Positions 1 through 10,413 of a stretch of 21,608 nucleotides of DNA are shown here, in pieces. The stretch lies in assembly GCF_000315625.1 (NCBI RefSeq), contig NW_005434359.1:1-21608 (forward strand), in the 5' to 3' direction. The position numbers were made by a program, and so were the translations under genes. The DNA comes from Guillardia theta CCMP2712 (Eukaryota; Cryptophyceae; Pyrenomonadales; Geminigeraceae). Under the pieces are notes generated by a model, which had not been told where the DNA came from, searched no databases, and saw only the letters and a list, made by a program, of their open reading frames with translations. Within the stretch, counting starts at the first letter, position 1. The number at the start of each line of letters is the position of its first letter.

Positions 1-149
1 GCTCCCGCTTGAACCTCGCAAACTCTAGCAGGTCGGGGTGCGCGGCGAGGTACTGCGAGGAAGGCCAGCGGTGGTATTTCTCAAGCACCAGGTGGACAGA
101 GAGGTCAAAGCGACGAATCTGTGACTGGACCCGCGGGAGCACAGTACAG
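1..149 (-). mobile_element. Fragment of non-LTR retrotransposon reverse transcriptase (copy 0, leaves the window)
   Basis: On the minus strand, bases 68-140 match 3292-3363 almost exactly and encode the same reverse transcriptase segment (RRFDLSVHL followed by LEKYH). Unlike the longer copy, the frame here stays open past that point (WPSSQYLAAHPDLLEFARF) to the window edge. This piece therefore shows what should follow at a place where the longer copy is frameshifted or deleted. Its 5' end is cut at about 140, and the 3' end of the next element copy starts at 150 after ten unrelated bases. Read as the remnant of an older, 5'-truncated insertion. Confidence 0.7.
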
Positions 150-231
150 GATTTACTGGCAGAAGGTAAAAAGTGCCTCAAGCAAAAGCCTACAGGAGTT
201 ACTGGCAGAAGGTAAAAAGTGCCTCAAGCAA
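150..231 (-). repeat. Duplicated 3'-terminal motif of the retrotransposon
   Basis: The segment starting atttactggcagaaggtaaa and running on through a short a-rich stretch occurs at 150-187 and again from 199, separated by about 11 bases. Copies 2 (from 1143) and 3 (from 4066) carry it once. In the element's orientation this is the extreme 3' end, the part normally recognised by the element's own reverse transcriptase at the start of target-primed reverse transcription. Confidence 0.75.
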
Positions 232-1137
232 AACAAAGCAGGAACAAGCTAAACCTCCAACAACAAAGCAGGAACAAGCTGAACCTCCAGGCACACAGTC
301 CACAGCGAGAAGCTGCACAATCACACACAAAACACAAGCCCGAAAAGAACCAGCACTGCTGGCACCCAGACGCGGCATCGCCAGCCCAAGCGCGAAGCCG
401 CGCAGACAAGCAGCCTAAGGGTCAAGCAATCAAGCAACAAGCAGCAGGAGCATGCAGGAGGAAGAAAATCCCTTAGACGCGATACCCGGAGGCAGCCGAC
501 TGACCACTGTCAGTCGAGACGTCCGCTGCCGCCACAAAGCGGGCGGCCGCGGACGGAGAAAGGGCAGCCGCCGACAAGGAGCCGGCGTTGCCCGGGGGTC
601 CGCCTGGGGCAGCGGACGGAGGGAGGCTGGACACAGGAACACGGTACCGCTCGAGGTAGTCCTCCTCGCTAGCCTCCGAGTCAGCGGTAGCCGAGTCAGT
701 GGTAGCCGCCCGTGACGGCGGCGACGCCGCGGCAATGCCCAAGGACCGGCGTGACCCGACCGATGCCGGGGAGGAAGCAGGCGAGCTCGGACCAGCAGCA
801 AGCACCCCAGTGGTGTCGAGCTCTCCGGAGGCACCCGACGTCACAGTGAGGGACGGAGACGCCTCGCCAGCTCCGCGCCGATCGTCGGCGCCACTCCACG
901 TGTTTCCCCCATCGGAGTCGGAGACCTCCGGCGAAGACTCCTCGGGCGACTCGACAAAGTCCGAGGAGGAGCTGTCCTCTGGCTCGAGAAGTGCTTGCGC
1001 CCGCAAGGGCGTCATGCGCCTCGCCGGTCTGGCACCAGACAAGAGCGCGGGAGAAACGAAGAAGACCCCTGGAGGAAGAAGCGCAGCTTCTGGAGATGGC
1101 TCGCCCTCACCAGCGTCTTGAACATGAAGCCATGCTG
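150..1137 (-). mobile_element. 5'-truncated, internally deleted retrotransposon copy 1
   Basis: This copy runs on the minus strand from a reverse transcriptase fragment (1049-1137, matching about 3360-3450) straight into the acidic tail-coding region (about 473-1048) and then the 3' UTR (150-472). Relative to copy 2 about 1.4 kb is missing at 1048, including the CCHC finger and endonuclease. The tail frame at 473-1040 is open and ends with GYRV and a stop. It is rich in Ser, Ala, Pro, Asp and Glu (for example EPEDSSSSDFVESP). The 3' end carries the family's terminal motif twice, at 150-187 and 199-231. It cannot be autonomous. Confidence 0.8.
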
Positions 1138-1404
1138 TAATAGATTTACTGGCAGAAGGTAAAAAGTGCCTCAAGCAAAACAAAGCAGGAACATGCTAAA
1201 CCTCCAGGCACACAGCGCACAGCGAGAAGCTGCACAATCACGAACCAGCACTGCTGGCACCCAGACGCGGCATCGCCAGCCCAAGCGCGAAGCCGCGCAG
1301 ACAAGCAGCCTAAGGGTCAAGCAATCAAGCAACAAGCAGCAGGAGCATGCAGGAGGAAGAAAATCCCTTAGACGCGATACCCGGGGGCAGCCGACTGACC
1401 ACTG

Positions 1405-3015
1405 TCAGTCGAGACGTCCGCTGCCGCCACAAAGCGGGCGGCCGCGGACGGAGAAAGGGCAGCCGCCGACCGTAGGAGCCGGCGTTGCCCGGGGGTCCGC
1501 CTGGGGCAGCGGACGTAGGGACTTCTGAGGGAGGCTGGACACAGGAACACGGTACCGCTCGAGGTAGTCCTCCTCGCTAGCCTCCGAGTCAGCGGTAGCC
1601 GAGTCAGCGGTAGCCGCCCGTGACGGCGGCGACGCCGCGGCAATGCCCAAGGACCGGCGTGACCCGACCGATGCCGGGGAGGAAGCAGGCGAGCTCGGAC
1701 CAGCAGCAAGCACCCCAGTGGTGTCGAGCTCTCCGGAGGCACCCGACGTCACAGTGAGGGACGGAGACGCCTCGCCAGCTCCGCGCCGATCGTCGGCGCC
1801 ACTCGACGTGTTTCCCCCATCGGAGTCGGAGACCTCCGGCGAAGACTCCCCCTCGGGCGACTCGACAAAGTCCGAGGAGGAGCTGTCCTCTGGCTCGAGA
1901 AGTGCTTGCGCCCGCAAGGGCGTCATGCGCCTCGCCCCAGACAAGAGCGCCTCCAGCGTCAGCTGCATAGTGAGGCGCTGATAGGTGGCGGCGCGTTTGC
2001 GAGCCAAGACCTCAGCAGCAGGGCCGTCATCAGGCACGAAGTGCCGACCAAACGCCGCATCCTCAAGAGGCATCGAGTGCTGAGCATTGATGTCCGCGAG
2101 ATACCAGATGAAGCGGAGGGTGTCAGGATGCAGGGTACCGTCCGTCGAGATGGCAAGAGGGATGAACGCTCGAGGAGGAGTAGTCATAGCATATGCAGCG
2201 CGATGTTTGCGAATCTTCTCAGACGCTGCAACATGGAGGGCGTCGAGGTTGACCTCCCCCCACTTGGTCAGGTCGGCAGAGCTACCAATGTAAGGGTGGA
2301 CCAACGTCACGTCCGCCATCAAGCCCTCGTACTGCTCGGACCCTCGATCGCGGATTCCAGGGATGTGGATATCGCCCTTCATCTTGCGGCCATGAGGATG
2401 GGAGGGTACCTGCCGTCGAGAACGAGGATCCCCGACTGTATCGATGACGCTCTGAAGACCAGCTTCGTTCAGCATCGACCGAATCGTACGAGTAAGGTTG
2501 TCATGCGCCGTGGGAAGCTTGGAGGATCGGCGTTTGCAGGTCTGGAGATGATGTGCAGCAACGGAGGGATCGAGTGCGCGCTGACATCCATCACATTCCG
2601 TCGGACACTGGCAGATCGGCATGCCATGGAGATAGCAGTCGAGCATCTGAGCATAGCGGTGCGGGAAGGCCTTGAGGGGGTTGTAGCTCGAGACTCGCAT
2701 CGGAGAGTGGCTCAGGTCACGCTCAGGAAAATGAGCAAAGATGGTAGACTGCAAGACCCTATCCTGCGACTCACGCTGCTGATCGGTCAGCGCAGCGCGA
2801 GCATGCACATGGCGAGGGAAGACGCGCATGACAAGAGGGGTCACATTTCGCTGCGCAGGGGGAGGAATGAAGTGCTCATGAGACGAGTCGACGAGAGCGC
2901 GCAAACCAGGGATGTGTACCACAGATGCCGGGGGGCGTCCTGCGTCATCAGTAAATCCACTATTAGACTTGATCAGGCACAGCAGCCGGGGCAGGTGGGA
3001 TCGCGGCCGCGCCAT
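1405..3015 (-). pseudogene. CCHC finger, restriction-like endonuclease and acidic tail of the retrotransposon (degenerate)
   Basis: This open minus frame has 536 codons. Residues 141-160 fit C-x2-C-x10-H-x4-C (C141, C144, H155, C160). An endonuclease-like core follows: GD at 214-215 where PD is usual, D235 in LMADVTLVHP, then K267 and K270, matching the (P/G)D, D, K spacing of restriction-like endonucleases of R2-type elements. From about residue 365 the sequence becomes an acidic Ser-rich tail (SSSSDFVESPEGESSPEVSD) also found in copies 1 and 3. Compared with copy 1, the last about 45 codons are out of frame. The true protein would be continuous with the reverse transcriptase upstream. Finger and endonuclease assignments rest on motif spacing only. 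Confidence 0.6.
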
Positions 3016-3199
3016 CTGCAGCCGGTGCAGGAGCCCTCACACGACGGTAGAGGATCGCTCCAGCATTATGAACGAAGTCGTGCGCCTCAACGAAGAAGGT
3101 CGCCAGAGGATGCTTCTGGGCACGGAGAGATCTCGAGCAGTGAACGTCCAGGCTATGAGGAGAGGGCAGCGTCCGGGACATGGGCTGGTCAGAGTACCA

Positions 3200-3868
3200 A
3201 GCGAGGAAGCGAGCGATAGCCGTATAGTAAACAGCGGGGTGTAGACCCTCAGAGGGCGTGAACTCGTCCCCTCCCCGACTATGCGGAAGCAGCGGTGGTA
3301 TTTCTCAAGCGCCAGGTGGACAGAGAGGTCAAAGCGACGAATCTGTGACTGGACCCGCGGGAGAAACGGAGAAGACCCCTGGAGGAAGAAGCGGAGCTTC
3401 TGGAGATGGCTCGCCCTCACCAGCGTCTTGAACATGAAGCCATGCTGGACGAGCCCGAGCTTCGAGAGCTCTTCGTTGAGGGTAGAAACCTTCGCTCGGA
3501 GCTGACTAGCATGAAATCCATCCGTGCCGATAGGCAGGCCGCCAAGTGTAATCCCGCCAGTGACGACCTCGAAGTGAAGAAGTTGAGTCTTGAGACGGCG
3601 CTTAAGGCTCTTCTTCAGCTGCGAGAGATCAGGGTGTTGATGCCAGGAGGGGATGTAAACTTTCGACTCGCGAGGTTGAATGTCTAGCTTCAGATCAGCC
3701 AACATGTACTTCTTCATAGCGGACGTAGCTGCAACGGCATCCTCGAGTGGACCGACAAGTACGACGTTGTCAGCATAGGCCAAGACTCGAACAGAGGGAA
3801 AAGCTCTGCGATATGGAGGAGCAGGGGGTGGATACTGTGGCAGAAAAATACGCTGGAGGGGACATCGA
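3200..3868 (-). pseudogene. Reverse transcriptase C-terminal half (degenerate)
   Basis: The catalytic box YADN lies at 3766-3777, a variant of the usual YADD, followed by VVLVGP. About 60 residues later comes a GGLPIGTDG motif (about 3525-3560), typical of the region after the palm in non-LTR reverse transcriptases, and then thumb-like helical sequence. Fingers and the first palm motifs are absent because of the 5' truncation. The frame is lost close to 3285, after EKYHR. The reading continues in another frame (FTPSEGLHPAVYYTAIARFLAW) to about 2963, then shifts again. Role in an intact element: target-primed reverse transcription. Here it is a pseudogene. Confidence 0.75.
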
Positions 3869-4045
3869 CTCGACAAAGTCCGAGGAGGAGCTGTCCTCTG
3901 GCCGCGCCTGTTGCTTGGCCCTTCCTGCTTGTCTGCGCGGCTTCGCGCGTAGGCTGGCGGTGCCGGGTCTGCTGACAGTTGCCAGCAGTGCTGTGTGTGT
4001 TTGTGCAGCTTCTCGCTGTGCGCTGTGCGCGTCCGCCGCCGCACT
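3866..4045. mobile_element. Shuffled retrotransposon pieces: 35-nt tail fragment plus inverted 3' UTR fragment
   Basis: Bases 3868-3902 repeat the tail-coding stretch seen at 949-981, 1859-1891 and 4709-4741, and abut the truncated reverse transcriptase. Bases 3903-4040 are an inverted, diverged copy of the element 3' UTR: their reverse complement aligns with 1208-1350 (AGCGCACAGCGAGAAGCTGC and following). The inverted piece faces copy 3, so 3928-3949 and 4007-4031 pair with 4156-4177 and 4131-4155. This looks like a rearrangement product, such as twin priming or break repair with microhomology. Confidence 0.7.
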
Positions 4046-4065
4046 GCAGAGCGGCATAGTAGTCC

Positions 4066-4860
4066 GATTTACTGGCAGAAGGTAAAAAGTGCCTCAAGCA
4101 AAACAAAGCAGGAACATGCTAAACCTCCAGGCACACAGCGCACAGCGAGAAGCTGCGCGAAGCCGCGCAGACAAGCAGCCTAAGGGTCAAGCAATCAAGC
4201 AACAAGCAGCAGGAGCATGCAGGAGGAAGAAAATCCCTTAGACGCGATACCCGGAGGCAGCCGACTGACCACTGTCAGTCGAGACGTCCGCTGCCGCCAC
4301 AAAGCGGGCGGCCGCGGACGGAGAAAGGGCAGCCGCCGACAAGGAGCCGGCGCTGCCCGGGGGTCCGCCTGGGGCAGCGGACGGAGGGAGGCTGGACACA
4401 GGAACACGGTACCGCTCGAGGTAGTCCTCCTCGCTAGCCTCCGAGTCAGCGGTAGCCGAGACCAACACTAGCCGCCCGTCACGGACGGCCGCCGGGCGGC
4501 GACGCCGCGGCAATGCCCAAGGACCGGCGTGACCCGACCGATGCCGGGGAGGAAGCAGGCGAGCTCGGACCAGCAGCAAGCACCCCAGTGGTGTCGAGCT
4601 CTCCGGAGGCACCCGACGTCACAGTGAGGGACGGAGATCGTCGGCTCCACTCTGGATGTTTCCCCCATCGGAGTCGGAGACCTCCGGCGAAGACTCCCCC
4701 TCGGGCGACTCGACAAAGTCCGAGGAGGAGCTGTCCTCTGGCTCGAGAAGTGCTTGCGCCCGCAAGGGCGTCATGCGCCTCGCACCAGCTGCATAGTGAG
4801 GCGCTGATAGGTGGCGGCGCGTTTGCGAGCCAAGACCTCAGCAGCCGCAGGGCCGTCATC
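4066..4860 (-). mobile_element. 5'-truncated retrotransposon copy 3
   Basis: The 3' end motif starts at 4066 and is followed by a shortened 3' UTR (about 80 nt missing after the AGCGAGAAGCTGC element compared with copy 2) and the acidic tail region to about 4790. The match to copy 2 ends at gggccgtcatca (4849-4860). Small deletions near 4460-4500 and 4638-4660 break the tail frame. It contains neither reverse transcriptase nor endonuclease sequence in its own orientation. Confidence 0.75.
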
Positions 4861-4980
4861 AGCGGCCGCCTGGACAGCCGCCGACGGCTTGAAGGAGCCG
4901 GCGCTGATCTGGTGGCATTTGGTCGGCACTTCATTCCTGATGATCGGCGGCCACAGTTTGCTTACCAGCTCCACCGTCGA
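4861..4980 (+). mobile_element. Inverted endonuclease-linker fragment of the same retrotransposon
   Basis: Bases 4914-4955 are the reverse complement of 2023-2060 with a few substitutions, so on the plus strand they read AFGRHFIPDD where copy 2 reads AFGRHFVPDD on the minus strand. The intervening 4861-4905 resembles 4311-4350 (3' UTR/tail junction). The 5' end of copy 3 therefore folds back on an inverted relative. This is a short remnant with no coding capacity. Confidence 0.6.
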
Positions 4981-4989
4981 AGAAGTTCC

Positions 4990-5880
4990 GAAGTTCACTG
5001 AAAGTTCGATCCGACATAGTCCAATGTTTACCAAACTTGAAACAACGTAACAGCCAGCGGCCGATTCGAAACCTTACCTAGGCTCTTCAACGGTGCCATA
5101 CTACTAGGCTAGTTGACGTGATCCTGGACCGGAAGTTATTTCGAGCCTCGTAACGCGGCATCCGATACGGTCCGACGGTCCCGGCGACTCAGCAGCGACG
5201 GCAACTGCGGCATGCGGCCACTCAGACCGTGCGGTGTCCGTCACTCCAACTCAGTGCCAGGCTGGGCCCGGGGATCCCGGCCGCCGGGCGACGGTCCGCC
5301 GAGGGCGCGACGGTCACCGGGTGCGGCGGCGCCGGCCGGGGCCGGGCCGCCCGGCGGATCGGATCGACCCCCGGATGATCCGGCGGCAGGACTGGATCAT
5401 CACACGAGTCATGTCATGATTACCCGCCGGTAGTACGGTAAACGCGACCGCCGACCCCAGGGGCACTGCGGCACTCAGTGCCAGCTCCTCGTCGGCAGCT
5501 GCTCACCCTTGCGGCCGGGCCCCGGCCCCGGCCCGGCGGGCCCTTCTGGCCGGGGCCCGTTTAGTTCACTGGATTAGTTTAGTTAACCGGTCATCACCAT
5601 TGGGGTCCCAAAATCTTTTACGTGATTACTCCACCCCACCCCAAGTGGAGGGATGTAACTTTTACCATCACCCACCACATGACCTGAGAAATCTCCTAAA
5701 TTACCGGGTCATCGTCCATAATCTTCCTACCCCACCCCTTCTTTTGAACCCCATGGTTTTCTTGCTTTGTCTTGTAGGCCCCAGGTCACCCACCCACCCC
5801 TAGTCAGTCTGCTAGGAGATAGGGGTAGGTGAACTGTTGGTACCAAGTGCAAGAATATCCTGCCAAGGCTCCCCCTGCCC
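4990..5880. other. Non-coding region with a GC-rich patch and a 12-bp hairpin
   Basis: No convincing exon was found here. About 5150-5560 is extremely GC-rich with dense CpG. A perfect 12-bp stem (cgggccccggcc, 5516-5527) pairs with ggccggggcccg (5548-5559) around a 20-base GC-rich loop. It is followed at once by an AT-rich stretch (tttagttcactggattagtt). From about 5620 to 5880 the plus strand is C-rich (repeated ccacccc). It could be a decayed repeat, a boundary element or a promoter-distal CpG patch; nothing in the sequence decides. Confidence 0.5.
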
Positions 5881-5889
5881 TGCCCTGAC

Positions 5890-5890
<1 letters not shown>

Positions 5891-5952
<62 letters not shown>

Positions 5953-5986
5953 GCTCCTGCTCCTGCTCCTGCTGCTCCTGCTCCTG

Positions 5987-6027
<41 letters not shown>

Positions 6028-6066
6028 GCTCCTGCTGCTCCCCCTGCTCCCCCTGCTCCTCCTGCT
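5891..6066. repeat. CTCCTG hexanucleotide microsatellite
   Basis: About 28 units of ctcctg, interrupted by ctg trinucleotide steps, decay into ccccctgctcc at the right end. On both strands it generates long artificial open frames (poly-Leu on plus, Ser-Arg on minus), which I do not regard as genes. The tract lies about 280 bases upstream of the start codon of the gene at 6347. Confidence 0.9.
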
Positions 6067-6346
6067 CCCTCCCCTTGAACCTCCTCCTCTCAACCTCTTC
6101 TGTCTCCTATCCTTCCCCTGGACTCTACTCCCCTCCTTCCTCCCAAGTCGCCTCGCCCCTCTCCTTCTCTTGAGCTTCTTGGCTTCCTTCCTCATACTCC
6201 TTCACTTGCCTCTTGTTGTCCCCCCCCTCCCCCCCTCGCTCCTTCCCCTCCCTCCACAGTATCTCTGCTCGCTTATCTCGGGGTTGCTTCCTGCCCTTGG
6301 CGTGTCAATGAGCCTGTGAGTTGCACTCATCGCACGAGCTCGCGCC

Positions 6347-8659
<2,313 letters not shown>

Positions 8660-8663
<4 letters not shown>

Positions 8664-9987
8664 TGAACAGCTGCCACTTTACTTTACTCCCTCCTGTTGG
8701 CACTTACCTGGGCCGTCACTGATCACCTGCTCCAGCTGCTCGCACAGCTCCGACAGCTTGACGCTCTGGCCGTTCCTGTCGAGGATCTCGCGGGAGGGGA
8801 CGAGGAGGAGGGCGCGCTTGAAGCAGCCCAGCGCCTCCTCCGGCTGCTCCCGAGCTCGCAGGAGCATCACGCCGAAGTTGATGAGGACCTCGACGTGCGA
8901 TGGTTGCAGCAGCAGCGCCTTCCTGTACAGGCGCTCTGCCGACGTGAAGTCTTGCTCCTCCTCCGGCCGCCTGAACGCCAGCAGGTCAGCGTAGAAGGAG
9001 AGCGCGTCTGCGTCCTCTGGTGTCCGCTCAACGAGCTCACGGCACAGTGCCTCAGCCCTGCCCCTGCCCCTGCCCTCCTCCTCCTCCTCCAGCTGCATCA
9101 CAGCATAGTTGTAGAGCGCTGCCGTGTCCTGCGGGTTCAGCGCCATCACTCGCTCGAGCGCCTCCTCCGCCTTGTGCTTGTCCCCGCGCAGCTCCTGCTG
9201 CAGCACCGCGAAGTTGTAGAGAGCGTCTGCATCGTCCGGTCGGAGCTCCATGGCGCGACGAAGATGCTCCTCTGCTTCTGCCATGGCGCCGAGCCCGTGG
9301 GTCTCTAGGAGGAGCGTCGCGTAGTTGCTGTGGCAGTGAGAGTCGCTCGGTCGAAGCTCGAGGACCCTGCGGTACATGCGAGCCGCTTCCTCCTGCCGCC
9401 CCCGCACGCTGTGCTGGAGCACCTGCAAGCCCGTGAAGTGAGGAGAAGGAAACGAGCAGGAGGGGAGGAGGAGGAGACGCAAGGGGAGGCTTGATGACGT
9501 CACCGCGAAGTTGTTGAGAGTGTCGACATGGTCGTCGTCGAGGTCCAGGGCCTTGTTGTACATCTCCTCTGCTGCATCGAAACTCCCACTGACCCTCCAC
9601 GTCACCCGAGCAGCGACAAGTCTGGCAACTTCACCTGGAATGCAGCAGCCTTCCGTAGTTGCAGAACGTTCGCACTTGAGAGTTGAAATTCAGAGGGAGA
9701 AGACACAACCTTTCCTCTTCCTTGCCTCTCCTCCTGCCCTCACTCATCCACACTCACCGTCCGACGGGTTCAGCATGATGGATCGCTGGTACAGCCGCGT
9801 CGCCTTCTCGAGCTCCTCGTTCTTGCTCTGCAGGATGTCTGCGAGCTGCATCGTGTCAACACAGGGGGAGGGGGCAGGGATCCTTTCTCACCTCCCTAAG
9901 CGCCGCAGCATCATCGCTCCCTTCTCCCTCGTCCTCGAGCTGCTGCTGCTCCTTCTTGACGTCCCGTTCCTGCATCACCTCGAGCAA
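8660..9987 (-). CDS. Tetratricopeptide-repeat (TPR) protein, 5' end unresolved
   Basis: Proposed exons in transcription order: 9892-9987, 9758-9845, 9635-9674, 9504-9588, 8708-9422, 8660-8670, about 344 residues with consistent phase. Some seven TPR units follow one another, with the typical spacing of A/Y-x2-A in helix A and L-x-P at the end: SIMLNPSD, KALDLDDDH, RVLELRPSD, RAMELRPDD, RVMALNPQD, KALLLQPSH. The N-terminal part is acidic (DVKKEQQQLEDEGEG). TPR arrays are protein-binding scaffolds; no catalytic domain or targeting signal is visible, so the partner is unknown. The first exon follows a long pyrimidine tract (minus strand) suggesting an acceptor at 9988, so upstream exons or the start are missing; the first in-frame ATG is 9973-9975. 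The last 11-nt exon depends on a 37-nt intron with a perfect GTAAGT donor. Without splicing the frame ends at 8679. Confidence 0.75.
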
Positions 9988-10002
9988 CTCAGAGTCATTG
10001 GG

Positions 10003-10048
10003 AGAGGAGGAGGAGGAGGAGGAGGAGGAGGGGGGGGGGGGGGGGGGG
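10003..10048. repeat. GGA microsatellite ending in a run of 19 G
   Basis: About nine gga/agg units run into 19 consecutive G (10030-10048). On the minus strand this is a C/T tract in front of the first recognised TPR exon, compatible with a polypyrimidine tract. Such a run is also a classic site of sequencing or assembly error. Confidence 0.85.
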
Positions 10049-10095
10049 CGGGGAGTGCGGTGGGACGCAAGAATGATTTCATTCCCAAAGAACCG

Positions 10096-10398
10096 ATGAT
10101 AAGTCAAGACATCAAGAAAAAACACCCTAACTCCCTTCGTTGCCACAAAGGCTTGGCTCTTCGACTGCTCGGCAAGATAGTCGACAATGCCGACGAGCTC
10201 ATCAACCAAATCGAAGCAACCTTATCTAGCGAAGACACGAGGGGCGTTAGAGCATTTTGGAGTGCAAACCAGCAACTGATGATTGGGATCGAGCGAGAAG
10301 GGACAGATGACTGGATCTTTCTATCACTGCTACCTGCAAACACAATCACGAAAGCAATTGTAGCACTAGAAGATCGGATGAAACAACATGGGAGATAG
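10096..10398 (+). CDS. Hypothetical open frame of 100 codons, possibly a gene fragment
   Basis: From ATG 10096 to TAG 10396-10398, the frame is also open further upstream through the G run. The product is a charged, helical, globular-looking sequence (IVDNADELINQIEATL, ANQQLMIGIEREGTDDWIF) with no low-complexity parts, unlike most frames nearby. Base composition is visibly lower in GC than the neighbouring genes. I do not recognise a family. It could be a complete small gene, the last exon of a gene whose start lies elsewhere, or a transferred fragment. The minus strand of the same stretch is also open, so the strand is not certain. Confidence 0.4.
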   Translation: MISQDIKKKHPNSLRCHKGLALRLLGKIVDNADELINQIEATLSSEDTRGVRAFWSANQQLMIGIEREGTDDWIFLSLLPANTITKAIVALEDRMKQHGR

Positions 10399-10413
10399 CA
10401 GGATACCGTGATC

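Larger units (their letters stand above)
1143..3868 (-). mobile_element. Longest retrotransposon copy (copy 2): partial RT, CCHC finger, RLE, acidic tail, 3' UTR
   Basis: This is the most complete copy. In minus-strand order it has the catalytic part of a reverse transcriptase (about 3200-3868), a linker, a CCHC zinc finger, a PD-(D/E)XK-like restriction-type endonuclease, a Ser/Glu-rich tail, and a 3' UTR ending at 1143. The order RT, CCHC, RLE at the C-terminus is that of R2-type and related early-branching non-LTR elements, as opposed to those with an N-terminal AP endonuclease. The 5' end is cut just upstream of the YADN box. At least two frame changes (near 3285 and near 2960-3015) and a 3' frame change near 1470-1527 show that it is dead. 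The last is an 11-base insertion plus a 2-base change relative to copy 1. Confidence 0.8.

Noticed and set aside
1906-3219. 437-codon plus-strand frame
   Set aside because: Antisense to the retrotransposon finger and endonuclease frame, which has recognisable motifs; the plus reading has none.
5516-5570. GC hairpin followed by T-rich sequence as a bacterial-type terminator
   Set aside because: The surroundings are eukaryotic (introns, microsatellites), no gene ends there, and there is no true T run.
5812-6319. Long poly-Leu frame on plus and Ser-Arg-rich frame on minus
   Set aside because: Both are products of the CTCCTG hexanucleotide repeat, with no protein-like flanks or splice sites.
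8697-9436. Plus-strand frames over the TPR gene
   Set aside because: Antisense of well-formed TPR motifs; no protein-like character of their own.
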